This document shows, piece after piece, positions 1 through 12,500 of a DNA stretch of 64,000 nt. Numbering within the stretch: the first letter of the stretch is position 1; each line of letters opens with the position of its first letter. The notes below the pieces were generated by a model that made no database searches, had not been told where the DNA came from, and worked only from the letters and a program-made list of their open reading frames with translations. This DNA is from Antedon mediterranea. Its lineage: Eukaryota > Echinodermata > Crinoidea > Comatulida > Antedonidae. The stretch lies in contig NC_092676.1 of assembly GCF_964355755.1 (NCBI RefSeq), positions 7,732,288 through 7,796,287 of the forward strand. The letters are read 5' to 3'. The translations under genes and the position numbers were made by a program.

Positions 1-1762
1 AGAAACAAAGAGAATCTTTTCATAGCTTTCTTGTAGTTCCTGTGGGGTGTGTATACAGTGTTTCTTTTATACCTTAGCTTTCGTTTTGTGTAAACCATGC
101 AAAATCTGTTCACATACAGGTATTATTCTATTTATGTCTCAATGGAATTATCACAATAATTACTTTCATGATACAAAAATAGTTTCATTCAATAAAGTTT
201 CATTTATTTAACAACTAAATTTACATATTTCCTATTGTTATAATAAATGTCACATTTAATTTTACACATTTACATATCCGGCAGATATTTCTGTACACAA
301 AGTGGCTTGGCTTAAATATAAGAGTGTTGAAAGTGGAAAATTCTCATGCGGTGTTTTCTGTTTTGCATCTTCTATGAATATTCATAATATCTATGAATAT
401 TCATAACATTAATCTGCTAATCAATAGCTTAAGGAGTTCAAATCTCCCTAGCTTACCATAAAAAATGGCATCATGTGTTACAGCTCTTTTGACGTTCATT
501 CCAGTTCTGTATCCAGTTGAGTTTAAAAAATCGTATCCTGTGTCACAGTTCAAATCTTTCCTTGTTGAACGTGACCAATCAGATACAAGTCTGTTATCAT
601 GTCATCGTACTGTAACCCAGCAACCGCTAGTGCAGAAACTCCAAAAACAGAATGACATTTGAACTTCTTGAAGAGCCTTCATCAATATTCACAATATAAT
701 TAAATCAGTCCTTTGAATATTCATAGAAAACTAACATTATGTTAATATTTCTACAGATAAGAAATATATACAATATGTTAGTAAACATACCAAATATCTG
801 TACAGACAATTTTCTTGACTATATTTTTATACTAATAAATTTCAGAGAGATAAAATAAAATATCATTTTCAAATATAATAAATAAACCTATATACTACTA
901 CAATAATAGCAATACTGATGATAATTGTACAATAATAAAATAATTTTAGCAATATAAATCAGTCGGGATGAAAAGGACATTACAGCAAATAACACTTTTT
1001 CTCAATTCTCTCTCTGTTTAAAATATACTAATTCTTGATTTGGGATTAATAGTTTGCAGTTTAATGCCCAATAATCACAGCAGACAAATGTAATTTTTGC
1101 ATACAGCTATTTAGGACACTTTCACTATCCTCTCTTGCATATTATTTAAAATGTGTAAATAAACATGCTAGGGTGCATCATAGAGATATTACAGTGAATT
1201 ATATCTATATGGGTGAATACAGGGATAGTAAACATTTAGCTCTAAATCCTAATGTTCCTGTCAAAATAGAGTACAAATTTAACATTAACAAAATAAAATC
1301 TAAGAAACAGTTTGAGTGAGAAATGTTTTAAAAAATTGCTTAAATCTCAATAATTGCAGATTTTGCCAAAATAAACCTTATCTGTAACATTATAACCTCC
1401 CACCCCCTCCCCTCAATGCAATGTATGCCCAAACTACCCATTGGAAGAATAGTAATTCATCTATAATATAGTGTGTATACATCACCATGTAAGTTTTACG
1501 CAACCGTATATTATTTGAAGAGATACCTTACTACAAGTATTTGTTGATATACATAAATGAATCCAAATACATTGTATAATATTATAAATAAGCATAAATA
1601 AATGATAAATTTATAAAAATTGGCTGTATGTAGAAAATTCAACTCAATATAAATATATATTATATAATATTAAAAAAAACATAAGGGTGATCAAACCATA
1701 GTGTCTGTTCGGGGCTTCTTCAACAAGTGTGCGTTTAGAACACATACTTGTTGCAGGGCTGA

Positions 1763-2052
1763 CTATAGCTACTTTCACATCGCACCTAGATTTGGTCCGG
1801 TGCCTTGAGGAAAATATTGCAAGCATTGAGCGTGCTTTAACGGTTATCCAGTGTAAAACAAGGTCATCCATTCTCACTGTTGATTTGTCAAATAAAAAAA
1901 TGGTACAATTTAAAAACAAATGGCAGAATCAGGTATGGATTTAAATCATACGGTTTTGGTGTGAACAATCCTATTTTACCACTGAATTCATTTTCCATGA
2001 TATTTTTCTCAGGGCACCGAACCGAATCCGGGCATAGTGTGAAAGCAGCTTA
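1763..2052. mobile_element. MITE with 'gctgctttcacat' terminal inverted repeats, copy 1
   Basis: The left end (tagctactttcacatcgcac, 'ggtccggtgcc') and the right end ('ggcaccgaaccgaa', gtgtgaaagcagctta) are inverted repeats of about 45 bp. The small ORFs in this stretch are part of the element. A related copy is at 28898-29202. Confidence 0.75.
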
Positions 2053-2065
2053 AATCTGTACTATT

Positions 2066-2358
2066 TCAAGATGTATTGTCCCCCAAAAACATGAAAAATG
2101 AACACTAATATATTCAGACTTTGAATATGCCATTTTGTAGTTAATAATTTCCATAGAAAAAAAAAAAACATTTTCACAACCAAAAACCCATTGGCTGGCA
2201 GCCAATTTGACTATTTTTTGCTTAAATTAGTTTTTTCAGGTAAATAATTTTTTTCAGATCCAACTTTTGGTCAAAGTGACTCTTATGTGACATTAAAATG
2301 GCAAATTCAACAAAAAAAATTGTAAAAATTATTTTTTCAAGCGGACAATACATCTTTA
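2066..2358. mobile_element. MITE family 'aagatgtattgtcc', copy a
   Basis: Inverted ends aagatgtattgtccccc and ggacaatacatcttt. The interior has 'tttttggtcaaagtga' and 'gtgacattaaaatggca', which recur in all copies (also at 6113, 19329, 20200, 46088 and 52975). It sits directly beside the 1763-2052 element. Confidence 0.85.
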
Positions 2359-2781
2359 AATCATGCTTGGCAAAAATAAAAATATCGGCCTAACCCAATC
2401 TAATTACTATAAAGCCAACAGATCGTTGTGATTTTCCAGTATACAATTCCTATCTGTCATCTCCTGCGAGACTCCGTTGTTTACAATATGGTTGTCAACG
2501 TCTGTTTTCTGAACATTACATGGCAAAATTTGAGGCTTGGTTCGACTTTCGGCCAGTCTGTAATTAAAGTATGAGTTACATTATTATATCTTTTTCATAA
2601 TACAGGAAAAACTAAGTACTATTAAAATACAAATGCATCAATTTGGGAAACATAATACAGTTTAGCAATGCTGAAAACCAACATAAAAAGGTTAATTTAA
2701 AACAAAAAATTATTCATTGACTTAGTTTATTCTATAGTAAGACTATGCAATAGATTGATATGCAAAGCATCAATCTGACTT

Positions 2782-2865
2782 TTAAGCCCTGTCTACACTA
2801 TCAAACTTTATGTGACAAAAAACTTTTTTTGTCACATAAAGTTTGATAGTGTAGACAGGGCTTAA
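2782..2865. mobile_element. Perfect 84-bp palindromic MITE with TTAA ends
   Basis: Two 41-bp arms (2782-2822 and 2825-2865) are exact reverse complements separated by CT. Both outer ends are TTAA. It shares the arm 'gtctacactatcaaact' with at least seven other copies in the window. Confidence 0.97.
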
Positions 2866-3132
2866 CACTATCTACATTTCTATTTGTACAGGTATACTGT
2901 TAATACTACAATAGCGAGCATTTGTGTGTGTGCTTGTTTACATGGAGTTTATTTTAAAATAAGAATGATTTCAGACACATGATTAAAAAAAAAGTAAATT
3001 ACAAAAAATACTGTAAAGCCCTTAATATCCTCATGACCTTAACTTGACCTTTGCGATGAGAAAACAATCATATTCAGTCTATTCATACTTTCTTATAGGA
3101 CAATAAAATCTCGGAAACAAACTTTATCCTTT

Positions 3133-3563
3133 AAAGCCCGGCGCACACTAGAGCTTCCGGCTGAGCCAACTGCCACGAGTAACACTTGCCTCACAGTGTG
3201 CGCCGGGGATTTCGTGAGGAATCGGCCACGCGTGCCGCTGAGGAAAATATCTATCGTGTTTAATATTTTTTGGCACGCGTGCCATTTTCCTCAAGTGTGC
3301 GCCGAACGTGAGCTTCCTGCTCACTAAAAAATTCCACTGCGCATGACATGTTCTGATTTATTATGATATTTCAGCGCGTGCTGTATAGCGTAGTAAGTAA
3401 TTATCCAATCAGAAAATCGCGTACTCAAGGCGTTTAGTGTGCGTCCGATAGAACGCGAAAATAGTTTGCGGCAAATTTTTTAGTGAGCCAAGTGTTACTC
3501 GTGCCAGTTGGCTCAGCCGAAAGCTCTAGTGTGCGCCGAAAGCTCTAGTGTGCGCCGGGCTTT
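3133..3563. mobile_element. MITE with long 'aaagcccggcgcacac' inverted repeats
   Basis: The left end aaagcccggcgcacactag and the right end ctagtgtgcgccgggcttt are inverted repeats, and the pairing continues inward ('ggctgagccaactg' against 'cagttggctcagcc'). It is GC-richer than the surroundings. The right arm carries a 19-bp tandem duplication of 'gccgaaagctctagtgtgc'. Flanking TA suggests a TA target site. Confidence 0.88.
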
Positions 3564-4312
3564 AGGAACGGGGAAGGTGGGCACTCCTTGAAGCTACCTT
3601 TCTTTTAACCATGAATAACATTAATTTATTTTTTATTCATTTGGCATGAGTCGCCTAAAGGAGGAACCTACTGTCGCCTGAAAACTATAGAGTTGAATTC
3701 AACATTATATATAATATAATGTGATATTTATATAGCGCTATTTTGTAAAGATCAGGGCGCTTTGAGTGATTATTAAAACTATCTAGACTCTGAGCAGAAA
3801 TAGGCTAACGAAAGACAACCCAATAATGACAACAACAACAAAAACTTGCATGATCATGAAAAGGCGTAATAAATGTATTTTTCGTTTTCTTTTTATAATC
3901 TTAACTTACTTTGAAAAACAGTCATCAAGATTAGAATCTTTGAAATTCTACGAGAGAAAAAATTCAGCTTTAAAGTTTTACGTTTATAAAGCAAAATGCA
4001 TGAAAAGTACCACCAATGCAATAGTATGATAAAAGAGAAAAGATGACGCCACCTATACATTGTCCCATGCGATTTAGATTGATGAAGTTAAAATTAAGGG
4101 TTAAGAATGTTGTTCGTGCAGTTAATATATTTTTTAAATAAATAAATAAGTATTAATAAACAATCATGCAAGTCTACCAGTTATAACAACTATTCTTGTG
4201 TGAAATATGTACTTATTTTATAGAGGAATTTACAGACGGTAACAAATGTGAACCAGTGAAATAAACAAAAACCTCCCTAAGTTTATAGAGGGCAGTATAT
4301 CTATAATATAAT

Positions 4313-4469
4313 TAATCTCCATCTATACCATCAAACTAGAAACTAAAAAGTTCCCAAATATGGTGTTGATGCCCAAATATGGTAGTGGTATGACATCATC
4401 ATGTCCATATATGGGCACATCACATTTTTGTTGTCACATAAAGTTTGATAGTGTAGACAGAGCTTTTAA
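4313..4469. mobile_element. TTAA-type MITE, longer copy
   Basis: Ends 'tctataccatcaaacta' and 'gtttgatagtgtagacagagc'. The centre has 'ccaaatatggtagtggtatg' and 'tccatatatgggcaca'. It belongs to the same family as the palindrome at 2782. Confidence 0.85.
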
Positions 4470-4496
4470 CTTTTGATGTTCCTAATAAATGAAATG

Positions 4497-4690
4497 GAGT
4501 AGAGGAGTTGTAACTTGGTGGTTAACATGCTTGCCTTCCTATCCCAGGTCCTGGGTTCAATCCTAACCTAATGCAAGGGTAAACTCACGACTCTTTCAAC
4601 TCCACTCCCTAAGCCACAAATTAGACTTAGTTTATAAGCATGATAAATTATAAAATAGTTTATCCATCCTGAAAATTGACGAGTTGCTAG
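4497..4690 (+). mobile_element. tRNA-derived SINE (family A)
   Basis: An A-box-like 'aacttggtggttaacatgc' and a B-box-like 'gggttcaatcc' are spaced as in a tRNA. A shared tail follows, 'ccactccctaagccac' then 'ttagtttataagcatgata'. Related copies are at 34474, 40965 and, tail only, 61005 and 45225. Confidence 0.75.
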
Positions 4691-5662
4691 TTGTTGAATA
4701 CGTATGAAATAAAAAATAATTTAAAAAAATGGAAAAATATAGTTCAATTGTGTTGTAGTATATGATGTGCTCAAAATTAGTTTCTTTTTCTTTATTAATT
4801 GTTTGGTTATAAAGATTTGATTACTTACAATGAAAGATGATATGATAGATGAACTATAAATAGGCTAGTTAATTGGTTTTAAAATATAATGTAAATACGC
4901 TTAATAATGTAATCAATTAGTTTTATCACATGAGTTAGATATAATTAATTGATCCGATAGTGAAACCTTACTCACAAAATAGAATGCAAATACACTTAAT
5001 TGCTCATAATTAGAACTTGTCAAGTTAAATAACCAAAAACCCGAGTGTGCAATAATATTTTAGTTTAATTGACGTTCATTAAAAGACTTTCGTCATGAGA
5101 CATCAACCAACGTTAATAAGAGAGTTTCCTGGCATGCATCGTACGATTCTTAAAAGTGCAACTGATTACCAAAATACAAACAGTCCAATGCTACGCCAGT
5201 ATGTCATTTAATGTGATTATATAGTTTAGCTTGAATTTTACGTCAGAATAGCTAAATGTGATTCATAGGCAGATAAAAGGGGCCGGGACCAGTTGGACTG
5301 GCACGCTAAATTTGTTTTAAAACTAGAAATGCAAAATGTAGAACATTAGGTTTGAAAGTGTCAGCATTTTTTTAAACAATTTCAAAATTCTAGATCAGCC
5401 ATGGCTTTCTAGCTTAATGTGAAAAGGAATTTATATATTATTACATATTGGAAATCATATAAATGACATAAAATTTTACACCAGACTGAGTAACTTTTAC
5501 CATGATTAAAGGTTAATATCAAAATAAGTTAGTCAATAGCAATATAATGTTAAGAATGATGACATTAATTGATAAAACATACACAATTATTAATATGAAT
5601 ATATAACATAGAGCAAAGAAAATGATGACAAACTTTTTAATATAAAATTGATACAAACAGTA

Positions 5663-5823
5663 AAGCACTGTCTACACTATCAAACTAAATTGACAAAAAA
5701 AGTCTGATGTTGCCAAATATGGTATTCATATGTTCAAATATGGTAGGTAGTGATATGACATCATCATGTCCATATATGGGCACACCACATAAAGTTTGAT
5801 AGTCACGTGTAGACAGAGTTTAA
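5663..5823. mobile_element. TTAA-type MITE, longer copy
   Basis: Ends 'gcactgtctacactatcaaa' and 'gtgtagacagagttta'. The central 'catatatgggcacaccac' is as in the 4313 copy. The right arm has a small 'cacgtg' insertion. Confidence 0.85.
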
Positions 5824-6112
5824 TTTAAAAAGGAAGTTTATAAAAATATTATGAAACGTGTGACACAATTAATGAATCATAACAAAAATTAGTCACTTGG
5901 ATAAAAAAGGAAATGTTGGGTAAATGAAAGAACACTTAGGGAAGTTACTCACATTTCCCATTCATCAAGAAATGTTTTTTTTTTCTTGTTGTGCCTAGTA
6001 CACATAAACATTTGTGCCAAAAATAACTGAATGGGGTTCTGTCCCTGGGGTACCACGTTCAAAGGTAAAGAACCAATGTTAACATAGTACAAATTTATGG
6101 CAGTAGTAACTG

Positions 6113-6432
6113 TTAAAGATGTAATTGTCCCCCAAAAACATGAAAAATGAAAATCAATCAAATCAAACATTGGATTACTGTAGTTTGTAGTTCTAAAAAT
6201 GTAATCACTTCCGTAGAAAAAAAACGTGAAAAAATAATGTTTCGCTTATAAAATGACAAAATAAATGGATAAATTCAACCAAAATTGGCTTTTTTGTTTT
6301 GAATTACATTTTTTCAGGTAAATAAAATGTGTATTTCGATCAAATTTTTGGTCAAAGTGAATAACTAAGTGACATCAAAATGGCATATTAAACAAAAAAA
6401 TTATATTTTCAGGGAAGAATATATCTTTAACT
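6113..6432. mobile_element. MITE family 'aagatgtattgtcc', copy b
   Basis: Left end 'ttaaagatgtaattgtcccc', right end 'gaatatatctttaa', with shared interior 'ttttggtcaaagtga' and 'gtgacatcaaaatggca'. It lies just downstream of the LDLRAP1 stop. Confidence 0.8.
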
Positions 6433-6595
6433 TTAATCCTCTACTGTACCTGACAGTAAGAACCTCCATTTACAAGGACACAAGCATTCTGCAAGTAATT
6501 GACCAATCAGGACGTGATGGATCGTCCAAACTGTCGTTTATGATTGGTCAACTCACTTGCATTGTATCTGCTTTAATAATAAAACACTGTTCACA

Positions 6596-9500
6596 TCATC
6601 TTACCAAGTCATTATTTGTTGGACTGCCATGCGTTTCGGCCGTCGTAACTATTGTTCTACTACCGGTATCGTGCCGTGAGTGGCCCGATCTTGATTGTGT
6701 TTGACGAGGGGGCGGAGGTGGAGGAGGCAAAGATGAAGGCGAGGTACATAACCTTGAGCTTGACGTACCTATGCAAAGAAAATTAATATTACAATTTGTT
6801 TAAATAAAAAATACACATTTTTATATAAATTATTCCTGAACAAAGTCATTTTCTAGCATTTGTGAATAGTATTTCTGTTACTATATTACAAACTTATATT
6901 TACAAATCATTTGCATAAAATCCCATTGCTATGCAGTAGTCTCAGCCACTATAGCAGTGGCGTAACGTAGAGGCCTGATATCCAAAGCTGGAGGCCTCTG
7001 GGGTGTTTAGCCTTTTCAACCGTATTTTATTGCCCATTTTTTCCTCTGGGCCTTCATAAGCTCCGGGGCCCCTGGGTTTAGCCAGGGAGCGCTCATAGCC
7101 CTTACGCCACTGCACTATAGGTGTATTCAACTGGCCACTTATGAACTCCTCAAGCTGCTCACAAAAGACCTACTTGCACTGCTCGTATAAAAGCAAGCTA
7201 GGAGTCTGACGAGTTAGATTTTATTTTATTTTATATATATATCTCCACAAAACATACCATTAACATTGATGGATAAATACGTTGAAACACCTTTATGTAA
7301 AGAGTTTTATCTGCTACATAAAAGGTAAACACTGACCTCTAGGGTTTCTTGGTGGTGGGTTTATTACTACATTTGAGGGCGATATTGGAGGTGATGCTCC
7401 TAATGAACTTTCAGCGTGGACTTGGCCATTTTCTGACGGACTTTGTCTACCAGGTATATTCAAAGGTGATGATACTGTTAAACTGGACACTGTAAAGAAC
7501 AACAAAAAAAACGTATGTTTTCAAAATGCTTATTGTTTTCTACTTTAGCCTCAAATATTTTTTTAAATTTTTTTTATATAGAATTTTTTATAAAATAATA
7601 TATTTATAGATTAGATAAATCATGTATGATTATACCAAATGTTCGAGTTAAAATCACGATTGTGAGGCATTTGATAAATAGACAAACTGACCTAAAATGT
7701 CTTGACATGTTTCGAGAAACAGAAAACAACAACGCCTGGTTCCCACTAGAACGTAACGCAAGGACGTAAACGCAACGCAAGCGTTTTAACCAATGACAAG
7801 CGAAGTTATAGACAGTTAGCAATCACAAGCGAATAAGCCATCGCTTGTGATTGGTCAATTCACTTGCGTTGCGTTACGTCCTTGTGTTGCGTCACTAGTG
7901 GAAACCACGCTTTATATACCAATAGGACAGGTTTTATGTAAATGAGGAAGTAATTAGCATGATAACAAAAAAAACAAGGATGTGGACAACAAACAATCAC
8001 ATGGCAAGCGTGATATATAGATTTGTTTGTTAATGATTAGTCATAGTATAATATTTAAATATATATCTCTTTGATTTTAGTATTTTACTTTTGTTTTAAA
8101 TAAAATATTTATTGATATTATAATTTATATTTCGGATTATTCATAATATATTATTTAAATATATATTTCTTTGCTTTTACGAATTAATAATAATATTACT
8201 ATAAACTTCTAATTTTACTGTTATGGATACGTTTTTATTAATCTGAAAATATCATGCGCATCAATTTTCAACAGAGCGTGCTCTTAAGTACTAGTAGCTG
8301 TCTGGCACATACAATATTTAGCTTGTATCAATCTCCAATTGGATATTGTATTGAACATGATAATTATACTACATTTGGCACGATGTCAATAATGCTTTAC
8401 AGTTTCTGTGTGTGTGTGTGAAATTGGCAATGAGCCAAGGAAGTAATAGGTAATTATAAGTCTTTTACTAGCGAGGCAGACAGCAGACATTGAGAATCAA
8501 GGCCGAGTTTACAATACGGTGAGGAACAATGAAGAGCAAATTATATCAAACTATGCAGCAAAATAAATAAAGGAAGACTTCAATTGCATTATGTTCGTTA
8601 TTGTGGTATTAAACATAATTACAGTAGTATTTAGTTTACTATACTATTTCCTGGTATACTACTTTAAGTTAGCAGGAAACTTATAACTTATTATTGCGTT
8701 TTACATATTTCCATACAGTTGATTCTACAATGATAACATTGATAAAGTATTTGCAGACAGGGGCAGATTAAAAAATTTTAAACATGGGGATCGCTAACAT
8801 TTAATATTAATAGTAGTGAAAAATAGATATCAATTAGTATACAAATAATGAATGTTTATGACTTCATGAGTTAAAAATAGAGCAGTCAATATTTCATCGA
8901 ATGAAATATTCTCACCATTCACTGTAATACAAAACATTTATTGTTTTACAAATACAATACACCTACTTTTACTCAATTATTTATCGTAGCCTGGGAAGCT
9001 AGGCCATTAAAAAAGGCAGTGCTCCAACTTAACAAGTTGATTTCCAAATGAGATCAGTCAACAACATCACATGGCAAAAATTCTCTAATTTTTACAAAAA
9101 CCTGACTGTGCATTAGATATCACTTTTTCGTTAGATAGGGCTAATTCCAAATGACATGTGATGCGTAATTGACCAATCAAATTGCACAAATACAATCAGG
9201 TGTTACTGGTAGGGTTAGGGTTATAATATTTCATCATTTTATAATACAGTAGTAAATATTTTTATATAGCAGCTGTCATAAACGAAGAGTGTAGAAGATT
9301 GAGTTAAATGATATGCAAAATGGTAAACTCTACTGACGTTAAATGGCAACATACTATTACCTTGTTCTTGTAATTCTAGCATTTCTCCAGAACCATGCGC
9401 CGTATTTGTTCTATTATTTTTATCTTGTGTTTCCTCCCACCTTTCAAACGCTATATTGAATGAATGTGCTACCGTTAACGCTATCGCTTCAGCCTACAAT

Positions 9501-12500
9501 GAAGATAATTAATATAACAATAATTTATTAAAATTAACGCTGTAAATATTCTGTAAAATAAATCATAATAATAATTTTAAACCTGATTTTCTTTATTCAT
9601 CAGTCTTGTTTGCATAATAATGTAAAGCGTAAATGTGAGAATGATTATTTGTTTATTGGCGCTATATAAAAATGAGTTATTATTATTATTAAAAAATTGT
9701 TTGTATTTATTTTTTTTTGGGAAGTTATTGCACCCAATTTTGTCAATCCATATCCTGGGGAAATGCACATATTCAAACTGCTTTTAGGTGGACTCAAATG
9801 ATGACAAATTCAAAATCAGATTTTAGTGGACACTGACTTGGGACAAATTACATAGGTCTTAGGTCATCGAAAATTGAAAGCTCTCCGATATCAGGTGAGG
9901 ACTAAACAGGCTTTAGCGCCCTCTAAAATTTAACATCCATGTATTTTGAAAAAATAAAATAATGACATTTTTTTTATTTTTCTGCAACCCTACGGATTGT
10001 TATGAAATATTCACCTATTTAGCCCCCCTAATCTATAAAGCTGGATCCTCCTCCAATTTAATTACGCGATTTTGAGACTTATTGTTTAGATGTCGAGGTA
10101 AACAACAAGATCCTGTATTCTTATTTATATTGTTTATAGTATTATTGCCGTACATAATGCAAGTCATGCCATACTTTTATAGATTAACTCATCATCACAT
10201 GAAAGACTTATATAACAAAATTTGAATTTAACTTGATTTATGGCAAAAATCCAACAAATCATTTAATACCAGCATTAGTAATTCAAAATTGTATTCGACA
10301 ATCTTAAGAAGAAATAATACAACTCTCTCAGACCTGGACAATCTTGAGCTGGCTTAATATTTTATGTCGTCTGGTTTTTCAGAAATTCTGAATGTGTTTT
10401 TAATGGTAACCAAAAATTTTGACATTTCTACCGTTTCGAAAAAAGCTGTTTTGGGAGAGTTCGGTATTGGAAGAGTCAACTAAAAAAATTAAACACAAAT
10501 ATTTTATTTTTTATTTTGGTCCAGAGATTTAACTGTAATTTATAACTTATCAAAGGCATAAACTTTATTTTATAGAAATTGTAACGGGAATTGGACACAA
10601 CAATTGTAGACATGTGGATTATACTTACGACTTTTCTCTTAGTACATAAATATGCGTGTAATTCTAGCGTATCATTATGCGGATTTTGTGAGATAAAGCC
10701 AAATACTTTTTCATTTGATTTGTCTGCTGTACAGTACGATATTCTAAAGAAAAAAATAAATATAAATAAGTCTTGGTAAAGTTCTGTAAATGGAAGACAG
10801 AAATAGATTTCAATATTATTATTTTTGTATCAGTTGTTGTTAGTTTTACATTTTCATTCATTTAAATATTAAATAAACATATTTCTAAAATTTAAACAAT
10901 GTAACACTAACAGTTATAGAAATTGCAAAATACTAAAGAGTGCATATGGTAATAAGCCAAAGAAGCAAAACTGAAAAAAAAGCCTGAAAAAAAATATATA
11001 CAAATTTATGACACTTTCCAACTTTAAACAATTACAGTAAATCCAACATATTACTGATTAACATTAAATTCCTTCCATTATTTATATATTAATTATATGG
11101 TATGTTTTGTAGATAGTTACCTTATTAATGTGTGTAATGTAATTACTGTGTTGTTTTTGAATTAATATTTTTATTAAATTGTTAATGTTCTCTACTGAAC
11201 CGCTTTGGAAAAGATTCAGTATAAAGACAGAATAAACGGTCTATTTATAGTGAAAAATATTCTTAGAATATGATGATTATTGGTGGTATAAAAAGTGAAA
11301 GTAAATAAACAAACACACACAGTTAAAAGGAAATGAATGATTTATCAACATCAAACGGTAAAGCCACTAATCATAACTAAAATGTGAACGTCTTCTAAAA
11401 TAGTTTAGTTTATTTTCCCATGAACCAGAATCCAATGTAGTGGAACATAACTAAACATATTGTACAATAACAAGTCTGTTTTTTTAAACAGAATTGTTTG
11501 TGTAATAATAATAGACAGTAAGTGAAATTTGATTGGATGTACTACAACTTAAAATTAATCATTTTAATCTTACAGTATCAAATTCATAATATTGTTCTAT
11601 TATGCCGCGTAAACAACACATTTCTCAACCTTCAACAGAGATAAACTTGAAAAAAAATCAGATTAATTTGCATGATAATGTTTTAATTGGCATGAAATCA
11701 ATTTTGCTAAATGTTATGATTATAGACAGAAAATGGTTTGTGATTTTTAGTCTTATAGTGTTAACATGTAAAATTTTAAGCTTATAAAAGTACATTTTCT
11801 GATAGGAAGAAAGAGTAATGAATGAATTCCTATACTAATAGATGTAGGAAGTAAGTAAATACTGAGCAGGCTTAGTGCATGAGGTGTCCGGAAAACTGCT
11901 GTAAGTTTACAATTTATCGACACTAAACCATACATCTGTATCCCTTTACGACTGATACGTGTTGTGGATATGGTAGAATAACCATGGAGGTATACCTCCA
12001 TGGAATAACTAATATAGAGCTGTGTCCCAAGGAGGGGTTCCTTTAAGAATTCTTTAACATAGTTTCTTTCCAAAATATACAGTAATATCCTAATTATAAG
12101 TTTTGTACTGGTACCAGATTTTCTTAAACCATTCAGGAATTAAAGTTTCATTTGACATTGACATGCACTTCTTTAATTCTAAATAAAAAAAAATCTAAAT
12201 TATGTAGATACTGAAAATGACATTGAAAGATCTTGTAATATTTGTGTTTTTTTTTAAATCTATTTTTGCATAGTTACTAATGTATACAAGTCACCTTGCT
12301 GAAATGCTCTTTAAAATCTGTTTTACTTACTTACTGAAAGTTGTGCCAGTTTGATCTGTATAATGGTCTGTACAGTATATATTATTTGTATATGGACTGG
12401 ATTTCAATGCATTATTATCAGTAGAAAAGTAAACTACTGTTTATAAAACAGTAGAGAAACCACATAGGCGCAATATTGGTCATATCAAAAAAACTATCAA

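Noticed and set aside
465-662. 65-codon plus-strand ORF
   Set aside because: No similarity recognised, no start context or splice support.
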